Positions 1 through 4,907 of a stretch of 6,377 nt of DNA are shown here, piece by piece. The notes beneath the pieces are model-generated. The model was not told where the DNA came from. It saw nothing but the letters and a program-made list of their open reading frames with translations, and made no database searches. The stretch is taken from the NCBI GenBank assembly GCA_049509675.1, contig JBEKZQ010000370.1, positions 1 through 6,377 on the forward strand, written 5' to 3'. The DNA is from JBEKZQ01 sp049509675. GTDB lineage: Bacteria; Planctomycetota; Planctomycetia; Pirellulales; Thermoguttaceae. Each line of letters starts with the position of its first letter. The first letter of the stretch is position 1. A program made the position numbers and the translations under genes.

Positions 1-1
1 C

Positions 2-388
2 GATTATTTCCTCCGGCAGTTCTCCGCCCAGCACGGCAAGCAACTCAAAGGCATGTCGGCGGCGGCCAGGCATCGGCTGCTGAGTTACGAGTGGCCGGGC
101 AACGTCCGCCAGCTTCGCAACGTGGTCGAGAGCATGGTGGTGGTCGATTACGACGGCCTGCTGGACCTGGACGATCTGCCCGAAGAACTGGCCGGGCCGC
201 CGGAGCACGCCCACGAGCCGGCTTCCTGTTCGCTGATCGCTCTGGTGGGCAGGCCGCTGGACGAAATCGAGAAGCTCTTCATTTCCGAGACCCTGCGGGT
301 GACCGGCGGCAATCGCGAAGTCGCCGCCAGCAAGCTGGGCATCGGCGAGCGGACGCTTTATCGAAAGATCAAGGAGTATGGGCTGTAG
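2..388 (+). CDS. Sigma-54-dependent Fis-family transcriptional activator, C-terminal part
   Basis: This is the end of an NtrC-type activator that would use ATP to remodel sigma-54 RNA polymerase at distant enhancers. The reading frame is open from base 2, so the gene starts before the window; 128 residues are visible. Residues 1-60 are the lid end of the AAA+ domain, with the diagnostic WPGNVRQL (sensor II region) at residues 31-38. After a short linker, residues 85-128 form the Fis-type DNA-binding domain, including a helix-turn-helix around GNREVAASKLGIGERTLYRK, and the protein ends in KEYGL. The stop is TAG at 386-388. The Walker motifs, the GAFTGA loop and any receiver or sensor domain lie outside, so the input signal cannot be told. 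It converges on hisH across a tandem repeat. The family call is firm; the exact regulator is unknown. Confidence 0.93.
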   Translation, partial: DYFLRQFSAQHGKQLKGMSAAARHRLLSYEWPGNVRQLRNVVESMVVVDYDGLLDLDDLPEELAGPPEHAHEPASCSLIALVGRPLDEIEKLFISETLRVTGGNREVAASKLGIGERTLYRKIKEYGL

Positions 389-400
389 GGGATGGGTGAG

Positions 401-474
401 TTTTCAGTTTTCAGTTTTCAGTTTTCAGTTTTGAGATTTCAGTTTTGAGATTTGAGATTTGAGATTTGAGATTT
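401..474. repeat. Heptanucleotide tandem repeat, 10 units plus 4 bases
   Basis: The bases divide exactly into 7-mers: four TTTTCAG, then TTTTGAG, ATTTCAG, TTTTGAG, then three ATTTGAG, and a final ATTT. Only two positions vary between units (first base T/A, fifth base C/G). The tract is AT-rich inside GC-rich DNA and fills most of the gap between the convergent activator gene and hisH. Its last bases overlap the hisH stop codon (TAA on the minus strand, 473-475). It has no open frame or hairpin that explains it. A slippage-prone microsatellite is the simplest reading. Confidence 0.93.
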
Positions 475-1081
475 ACGGAAGGGCGGCAAAATTCCGCAAA
501 ATCCGCAGCCCGTCGGCCTGGCTCTTCTCGGGGTGAAACTGCGTGGCGTAAAGGTTCTCGCGCCAGATCATCGAGCAGAACGGCTTGCCGTAGTCGGTCT
601 CGGTGGCAATGACCCGGGCATCTGCCGGCGCCACGTAATACGAGTGGACGAAGTACACGTAGGTGCCCTCGGCCAGCCCGTCGAGGATCGGCGCCGGCCG
701 CCGCACGGCCAACTGGTTCCAGCCCATGTGCGGCACCGAATATCCCTTGGGCAGATCGAAGCGCACGACATCGCCGCCGAGCACGCCCAGCCCCTGGTGC
801 CGACCGTTCTCGTAACTGACGTCGAAGAGCAGTTGCAGGCCCAGGCAGATGCCCAGGAACGGCTTTTGGGAATCGATGGCCGCCAACACCGGTTTGACCA
901 GTCCCCGGCTGCGCAGCTCGGCCATGGCGTCCTCGAAGGCCCCGACGCCCGGCAGAACCACCTTGGCGGCGGCCGCCACGACCGCCGCATCGCTGGTGAC
1001 GACCGCCTCGTGCCCGACCTTCTCGAAGGCCTTTTGCACGCTGCGCAGGTTGCCCATGCCGTAATCGATGATGGCGATCAT
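473..1081 (-). CDS. hisH: Imidazole glycerol phosphate synthase, glutamine amidotransferase subunit
   Basis: HisH hydrolyses glutamine and passes ammonia to its partner HisF, which converts PRFAR to imidazole glycerol phosphate and AICAR in cytoplasmic histidine synthesis. The 202 residues are normal length for the family. Visible marks are the N-terminal IIDYGMGNL, the oxyanion-strand PGVGAF (44-49), the nucleophile elbow GICLGLQ with Cys79, the HisH-typical PHMGWNQL (117-124), and HPE with His183 and Glu185 completing the class I glutaminase triad. All key residues are present, so it should be active. The ATG at 1079-1081 lies one base after the stop of the DUF1559 gene, and no strong separate ribosome site is seen, which suggests translational coupling. 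hisF and hisA are not in the window; downstream are only the heptamer repeat and a convergent gene. Confidence 0.97.
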   Translation of the reverse strand: MIAIIDYGMGNLRSVQKAFEKVGHEAVVTSDAAVVAAAAKVVLPGVGAFEDAMAELRSRGLVKPVLAAIDSQKPFLGICLGLQLLFDVSYENGRHQGLGVLGGDVVRFDLPKGYSVPHMGWNQLAVRRPAPILDGLAEGTYVYFVHSYYVAPADARVIATETDYGKPFCSMIWRENLYATQFHPEKSQADGLRILRNFAALP

Positions 1082-1082
1082 T

Positions 1083-2759
1083 TCACTCGGGCCGAATCAC
1101 TTCGCCTCCCGCGATGGTCAGCATCGCCTCAAACGTCTTGGGATCGACGCTCCTGGCGATCAACCGTACCGAGCCGTCGGCAAACAGGACGTTGAATCCG
1201 TTCGGATGCGCGCGACCCAGGCCGGCCAGCGGGTGCTGGGGATCGAATTGCCAGTCCTCGGGCTTGGTCCAGATCACGGCATGATCGTCGTCGGCCTCCA
1301 CGACCATGATCGTGTTCGACGTGCCGTCGCGGATGTCCATCGGTCTACGGCCCTTCTCGCCCTCGAACATCAGCCCCTTGCCGCACACCGCCAGATAGTG
1401 GGCCATGCCGGGCCGGGGCGGGACGCTGGGGTTGGCGTACAGCTTCGGCATGAGCGGGATCAACGTCTTGTTGTGCTCGCTGTCCCACGGCTCATCGAGG
1501 TGGAATTGCTTATAGAGCGGGCCTTCCTCGATGTACGGCAGCATGTGGACCCGCCAACTCAACAGCGGTTTGCCTTGCTTGTCGAAATTTGCACGTGCCG
1601 TAAACGTGCCGCGGGTGCTCAGGTCGTTTTGCAACGCCAGGCCGATCTGCCTCAGGTTGTTCAAGGACGAAGCGCGCCGCGCGGCTTCGCGCGCCGCCTG
1701 CACGGCGGGCAGCAGCAGGCCAATGAGGATGCCGATGACCGCCACCGAACCCATCTGGCCGTTCCCCCGGCCCTTGGTCGAGAGCGAAAGTGTGTTGCCT
1801 TGGCGCACGGGGCGGAAGACCTCGAACATCCGGCCGCTCACGCGCTCGAGGTACTTGGCCCCCGCCTGTTCCACCGGATCGCCGCTGGCCGCCTGTTTGG
1901 CGACCTCGGCCAGCATGGTTTGACGGGCAAGCTTCAACAGTCGATCCACGAGATCTTCGAGTTGCTTGGCGGCGGCCTCGTCTTCCGCCCGAACGGTAAG
2001 CGAGATGTCCGCGCCGCGCAGGTTGACCTTGGCCGCCACGTAATTCACCAGTTCCGGCACCTTCTCGACCCCGGCCAAGGGCGGCGGGATGGGAACCTGC
2101 GCCAGGGGCATCGCAATCAGCGGCCGAAGCGGCTCGACCAGCACGGCCGCCAGCAGGTCGGGCGGCTGTGTAACGCGGCCCAACATGCGGCTCATCTTGC
2201 CTTCCTTGGGGTTCGCCTGGTTGGCCAGCATCTTCCGCAGCAGCTCATCGGTGCCCACGATCAAGGTGCGGTCGTCGGCCAGGAAGATGCTCGGGTCCAT
2301 AGGCGTCTGGCCCTTGCGGTAGGTCTTGCCCCCCAATTCGGCCTCGGTGGTCCGTTGTTGCAGCGGCATGAGGATCGGTCCCGGACCCAGCGGGCTTGCC
2401 ATGTGGAGCACGACGGCCGCGCCCGGCGGGCCGGCCTGCGGCGGTTCCACGATCAGCATCGCCTGTTCGATCTCGACCGGGTCGATGCCAAGTTCCTTCT
2501 TCCCCAGCGCTGAAAGGACCTCGATCGGCAGCAACTCCATCTCGGGCGCTGTCAGCACGCGACGTGGGAAAGCGGCCGCCGCCGCCACGGTCTCGGGCGT
2601 GACGTGCCCGAGATCCAGCGTCGCGCTGCCGGCCGCCGTCGTTTGCCCGATCGCGGCCTGCCCGATCGTCACCGCCTGTTGTGCATACACCATGGACGGC
2701 GAGACCGTCATCGTCACCGCCAGAATCCACGAGATCACGGCCCGGTACTTGCGAAACAT
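1083..2759 (-). CDS. DUF1559 / H-X9-DG domain protein with N-terminal signal sequence
   Basis: The function is unknown; the family is greatly expanded in planctomycetes. The 558 residues begin with a basic start (MFRKYR), a hydrophobic stretch and a likely signal peptidase site after about VYAQ (residues 24-27), so export is expected. Residues 30-330 form a family-specific region I do not recognise, with Ala/Pro-rich parts and a helical, charged segment near 255-290. Residues 337-376 match the pilin-like stem of DUF1559 proteins (hydrophobic VIGILIGLLLPAVQAAREAA, then NNLRQIGLAL), followed by the globular part with SWRVHMLPYIEE (401-412), DEPWDSEHNK (422-431) and DGTSNTIMVVE (478-488). It ends with the H-X9-DG signature (His518, Asp528-Gly529). 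The prepilin cleavage motif that normally precedes the stem is absent. The start is supported by a strong ribosome site. It is probably co-transcribed with hisH. Confidence 0.9.
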   Translation of the reverse strand: MFRKYRAVISWILAVTMTVSPSMVYAQQAVTIGQAAIGQTTAAGSATLDLGHVTPETVAAAAAFPRRVLTAPEMELLPIEVLSALGKKELGIDPVEIEQAMLIVEPPQAGPPGAAVVLHMASPLGPGPILMPLQQRTTEAELGGKTYRKGQTPMDPSIFLADDRTLIVGTDELLRKMLANQANPKEGKMSRMLGRVTQPPDLLAAVLVEPLRPLIAMPLAQVPIPPPLAGVEKVPELVNYVAAKVNLRGADISLTVRAEDEAAAKQLEDLVDRLLKLARQTMLAEVAKQAASGDPVEQAGAKYLERVSGRMFEVFRPVRQGNTLSLSTKGRGNGQMGSVAVIGILIGLLLPAVQAAREAARRASSLNNLRQIGLALQNDLSTRGTFTARANFDKQGKPLLSWRVHMLPYIEEGPLYKQFHLDEPWDSEHNKTLIPLMPKLYANPSVPPRPGMAHYLAVCGKGLMFEGEKGRRPMDIRDGTSNTIMVVEADDDHAVIWTKPEDWQFDPQHPLAGLGRAHPNGFNVLFADGSVRLIARSVDPKTFEAMLTIAGGEVIRPE

Positions 2760-2764
2760 GGCGT

Positions 2765-2772
2765 TCCTCCCT
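2765..2772 (-). promoter_or_regulatory. Ribosome binding site of the DUF1559 gene
   Basis: Read on the minus strand this is AGGGAGGA, an almost ideal Shine-Dalgarno sequence, 5 bases before the ATG at 2757-2759. It decides the start of the DUF1559 gene and contrasts with the other complete genes here, none of which has a clear Shine-Dalgarno sequence. Confidence 0.8.
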
Positions 2773-2806
2773 CGATGAATGTGTCTTAGTATTGCAGGGG
2801 CTGACT

Positions 2807-2866
2807 AGCCCGAAGCGCTAGCGAGGGTCGCGCCGCGACGAAGATCCCTCGCTTGCGCTTCGGGCT
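2807..2866. repeat. Palindromic intergenic repeat, copy 1
   Basis: The arms 2807-2827 and 2846-2866 are 21 bases each and complementary except at one position. Both read AGCCCGAAGCGC, one variable base, then AGCGAGGG when taken in the same sense. The 18-base loop itself contains TCGCG-C-CGCGA. The same core recurs at 2985-3051. There is no T-run after either arm, so it is not a typical intrinsic terminator. It looks like a REP/BIME-type element. Confidence 0.9.
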
Positions 2867-2984
2867 TGTGTGGATTTTCCGATAAAGCCAGCATAACCGC
2901 GAGTCTACCGCATTGGCAGGTGAAGTCAAGCCGGCGGCGGAACTGCAAAGTGCGCGAAGTCTTCCACCCGTCGGTAAATTCCGC

Positions 2985-3051
2985 ACACTAGCCCGAAGCG
3001 CCAGCGAGGGATTTGCGGCAATTCTCCCTCGCTGGCGCGTCGGGCTAGTGT
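2985..3051. repeat. Palindromic intergenic repeat, copy 2
   Basis: The arms 2985-3011 and 3025-3051 are 27 bases each with a single mismatch (A in the left arm against C in the sense-matched right arm) and a 13-base loop. The core AGCCCGA(A/C)GCGCCAGCGAGGG is the same as in copy 1, and here the arms extend outward through ACACT. It lies about 50 bases beyond the stop codon of the OmpA-like gene, so it could protect or end that transcript from its 3' side, but no U-tract follows. Confidence 0.9.
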
Positions 3052-3102
3052 CGCAAATCGCAACTTTGCGGTTCTCCCGCGGTGCCGCCGGGCGTGAACC
3101 GT

Positions 3103-3912
3103 CTACCCTTTTCGCTCCGGGTAGACGACCAGTTCCACGCGGCGGTTGCGCTGCTTGCCGGCGGGGGTGGCGTTGGAAACGACCGGCCGATTGGCCCCGT
3201 AGCCGACCACGAAGAGTTGATCGGCGCGGAATCGGCCGCCGGAGAGCAAGGCGTTGTAGACCGTCATCGCCCGGGCCACCGACAACTCGTGGTTGCTGCG
3301 ATACTGGCCGCCCAGCACCGGGTCGCTGTCGGTGTGTCCCTCGATGCCGATGATCTGATCGGGATAGCTGCGGCGGATTTCGGCGGCCGCGTCGGCCAAC
3401 AGGTTGGCCGCCCCCGATTGAAGCTGGCTGCCCCCGGCCTCGAACAGCCGGCTGCCGGGCAGTTCCACGCGGATCACGTCGCCGTCGCGGCGGACGTAGG
3501 AGTCCGCAGTGTGGAGCACCGGCAGGGTTTGCAGGAAGCTGTTATTCGGATTGATCGTCACGCCGCCCTGCCGCTGCAGCGACGCGGTGAGGGCCTCGGC
3601 CTTCTTTTCCACGTTCTGCTTCTCGCCCTGGAGTTGGGCCAATTGGGCCGTGACGCCCCGGAGCTGTTCGCGCAGGGCGGCCAACTGGTCCTCGGCCACT
3701 TTGGCCTGCTGCCTGGATTGCGCCAGCAGTATGTGAACTTCCTGGTCGTCGCGGTCCAACGCGGTGGCCTTATCCCGGAGCTGCTGATTCTGGCCGGTCA
3801 AGGCCGCCTGTTGCTGTTGGAATTGCGACAATTGGCCCTTCATCACCATCGGATTATCGGCACAGCCGGCCGCGGCCGCGAGGGCCCAGACCACTAGTGC
3901 CCCGACCGACAT
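3103..3912 (-). CDS. OmpA/Pal-family peptidoglycan-binding lipoprotein
   Basis: This is probably an outer-membrane-anchored protein that holds peptidoglycan non-covalently. With the start at 3910-3912 it has 269 residues: a short hydrophobic segment (VGALVVWALAAAAG), a lipobox-like AAGC with Cys17, a Gln-rich coiled coil at about 24-115, and a C-terminal OmpA domain at about 140-265. Domain marks are GHTDSDPV (192-199), LSVARAMTVYNAL (210-222) and GYGANRPVVSNATPAGKQRNRRVEL (237-261, with the expected NRR). The Asp and Arg that contact diaminopimelate in OmpA domains appear as Asp195 and Arg214. The frame stays open upstream to 4272, but that part is built from palindromic repeats and does not look coding. 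The chosen ATG has no Shine-Dalgarno sequence and gives an n-region without Lys or Arg, so the start is less sure than the function. Pal and MotB-like proteins are alternatives within the same superfamily. Confidence 0.88.
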   Translation of the reverse strand: MSVGALVVWALAAAAGCADNPMVMKGQLSQFQQQQAALTGQNQQLRDKATALDRDDQEVHILLAQSRQQAKVAEDQLAALREQLRGVTAQLAQLQGEKQNVEKKAEALTASLQRQGGVTINPNNSFLQTLPVLHTADSYVRRDGDVIRVELPGSRLFEAGGSQLQSGAANLLADAAAEIRRSYPDQIIGIEGHTDSDPVLGGQYRSNHELSVARAMTVYNALLSGGRFRADQLFVVGYGANRPVVSNATPAGKQRNRRVELVVYPERKG

Positions 3913-4331
3913 GAGATGACGGCTGCCACGGTTGGCTCGCCCAACCGTGTTTCCAGCACTGCTGGACAAGCCAGCAGTGGCACCCAACGTGTCAACCAAG
4001 CACGGTTGGGGCCCTAGCCATGACACCCGTCTGGAATGTGGCACGGCACAACGCCTCCTGAACCAACAGCGCAGCGATACAGTCGCCGGGGCGCTTGCGG
4101 TCCCTGTACTACGAACGCCAAAGATCGTGAAGTTCTTCACAAAGAGCAGCCACCAACGGGAGCGGACCAAAAAGGACCGAGCGGCAGCTCGCATTGGCCG
4201 GCGGCCCTGCCGCCCTTTGGATAAGTCGGTTTTTCGAGGACCTAACTCGACAAGTGACGCGGATGGTAGCACCCACCCGCGAGACCCGCAAGGCCAGTTC
4301 TAGGAGTTATACTTGCATAGCACCGTCATAA
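3913..4331. other. Non-coding region between divergent genes, left part palindromic
   Basis: The region lies between the OmpA-like gene (minus) and the 163-residue gene (plus). About 90 bases on the left (3927-4009) are a compound palindromic element. The rest (4010-4331) has no convincing gene: open frames crossing it lack family marks and overlap repeats. A small GC stem is visible at 4200-4214 (GGCGG, loop CCCTG, CCGCC) with no T-run. Promoters for both flanking genes should be here; TATACT at 4308-4313 is a weak -10 candidate for the rightward gene, without a matching -35. Confidence 0.65.
3927..4009. repeat. Compound palindromic repeat (CACGGTTGG / CACTGCTGG)
   Basis: Three blocks are nested. 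CACGGTTGG at 3927-3935 pairs with CCAACCGTG at 3941-3949 over a 5-base loop. CACTGCTGG at 3957-3965 pairs with CCAGCAGTG at 3971-3979 over a 5-base loop. A second CACGGTTGG at 4001-4009 can pair with 3941-3949, enclosing the central hairpin, so two alternative folds exist. A decayed copy, CCAACGTG, is at 3984-3991. The design of 9-base arms with 5-base loops is the same in both hairpins. The element begins 14 bases upstream of the chosen OmpA-like start codon. Confidence 0.87.
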
Positions 4332-4823
4332 ATGGCACATTCTCTCTTCCAGTCCGTGACCGACCTGGACGCCGGGGCCGACCTGCTGCGGCGCCGGCGG
4401 TATGGCGTGATCGAGATTGCCGACGGGCAGCTCCGCCGCGTGCTCCTGCGGCCGTGGCCCAAAATCGCCTCGATGCCCGAGATCCTCCTCTGGGGGCGCT
4501 GGTATCATCGCTACTACCCGGGCGACTGTGTCCGACTGTACTACAACCAGCCCCGGCGGTTTCCCAACTTTCTGGCTGTAACCTATGTGGTGTCGGCGGC
4601 AGGGGGCAGCTTCGCGTCGGTGTGCCGAGCCCAGGCAGTCTTGCACGAGATCGCACGCATCAAGCAGAGCGACGCCCTGTTGTGCGACGTGGGCAATTGG
4701 CGGATTTCGCGCAAGATGCTCGCCCGATGGGGCTGGGAGCCGCATTGCCCCTCCCCCTGGCATAGGCACTACATCAAGCGCTTCTACGGCAGCTATCCGC
4801 TCTACGGCGGACAGAGGTTGTGA
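4332..4823 (+). CDS. Conserved-looking protein of unknown function, aromatic-rich
   Basis: I do not recognise a named family. The 163-residue protein is rich in Arg, Trp, Tyr and His, with no signal peptide or membrane segment, so it is likely cytoplasmic. Notable stretches are EILLWGRWYHRYYPGDCVRLYY (residues 50-71) and, near the C-terminus, ALLCDVGNWRISRKMLARWG followed by the HRHYIKRFYGSYP segment. The C-terminal pattern (N-x-RIS-x-x-L-x-RWGWE-x-H and a final aromatic strand) loosely recalls the end of GNAT acetyltransferases, but no acetyl-CoA loop is evident; this is speculation. Codons end mostly in G or C, as in neighbouring genes, which supports it as real over the opposite-strand frame 4326-4850. 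An in-frame TAA sits directly before the ATG, so no earlier start is possible; AGGAG at 4302-4306 is too far away to serve it. It faces secA tail to tail. Confidence 0.75.
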   Translation: MAHSLFQSVTDLDAGADLLRRRRYGVIEIADGQLRRVLLRPWPKIASMPEILLWGRWYHRYYPGDCVRLYYNQPRRFPNFLAVTYVVSAAGGSFASVCRAQAVLHEIARIKQSDALLCDVGNWRISRKMLARWGWEPHCPSPWHRHYIKRFYGSYPLYGGQRL

Positions 4824-4869
4824 ATCTTTCCACCTCGCACGTTTGCGCACAAGATGCAGGGGGAACGTG

Positions 4870-4904
4870 CCCTCACCCCGGCCCTCTCCCGGAGGGAGAG
4901 GGGG
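4870..4904. repeat. GC-rich palindromic repeat next to the secA stop
   Basis: CCCTCACCCCGG leads into a hairpin with arms CCCTCTCCC (4882-4890) and GGGAGAGGG (4894-4902) and a 3-base loop. It lies 5 bases past the secA stop codon and about 60 bases past the stop of the convergent gene. Sequences of this form are common intergenic repeats in several GC-rich bacterial groups. There is no T-run on either strand, so a classic intrinsic terminator is not supported, although the stem could still stabilise 3' ends. Confidence 0.8.
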
Positions 4905-4907
4905 ACT

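Larger units (their letters stand above)
2760..3102. other. Non-coding region with two related inverted repeats
   Basis: This stretch separates the start of the DUF1559 gene from the stop of the OmpA-like gene, both on the minus strand. It holds the DUF1559 ribosome site, two palindromic elements (2807-2866 and 2985-3051), and about 120 bases between them without recognisable features. A small extra stem (CGCAAA 3052-3057 with TTTGCG 3065-3070) follows the second palindrome. A promoter for the DUF1559-hisH pair is expected here, but I cannot place it with confidence. Short open frames that cross it are built from the palindromes and do not look like genes. Confidence 0.75.

Noticed and set aside
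533..1195. A 220-codon plus-strand open frame over hisH
   Set aside because: hisH has all its catalytic motifs on the opposite strand; this frame has none and runs across the hisH/DUF1559 junction.
1068..2513. A 481-codon open frame on the plus strand, antisense to the DUF1559 gene
   Set aside because: It is Arg/His/Gln-rich with no domain marks and mirrors a gene with clear DUF1559 signatures; high GC content keeps antisense frames open.
2788..2796. Possible extended -10 (TGCAATACT on the minus strand) for the DUF1559 gene
   Set aside because: Only four of six -10 positions match and there is no -35 at the right distance; too weak to call as a promoter.
2807..3051. CRISPR array
   Set aside because: There are only two copies, each is an inverted repeat with long arms, and spacing and loops do not fit repeat-spacer units; no cas genes are present.
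2786..3353. Short open frames crossing the palindromes at 2807-3051 (for example 2786-2986 minus and 2913-3353 plus)
   Set aside because: Their peptides (such as SPKRKRGIF and LARSASEGFAA) are simply translations of the palindromic core, a frequent cause of false small genes.
3913..4272. N-terminal extension of the OmpA-like protein to the ATG at 4270-4272
   Set aside because: The extra 120 residues would precede the lipobox segment, which has to be near the N-terminus, and are encoded by palindromic repeats.
4308..4313. Possible -10 box TATACT for the 163-residue gene
   Set aside because: No -35-like hexamer about 17 bases upstream; kept only as a remark in the intergenic entry.
4326..4850. 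A 174-codon minus-strand frame opposite the 163-residue gene
   Set aside because: Its composition is typical of an antisense shadow, and the plus-strand frame has more protein-like motifs and GC-ending codons matching the neighbours.
4882..4902. Intrinsic terminator for secA
   Set aside because: The stem is strong, but no T-run follows on either strand and the sequence matches a common type of dispersed repeat.
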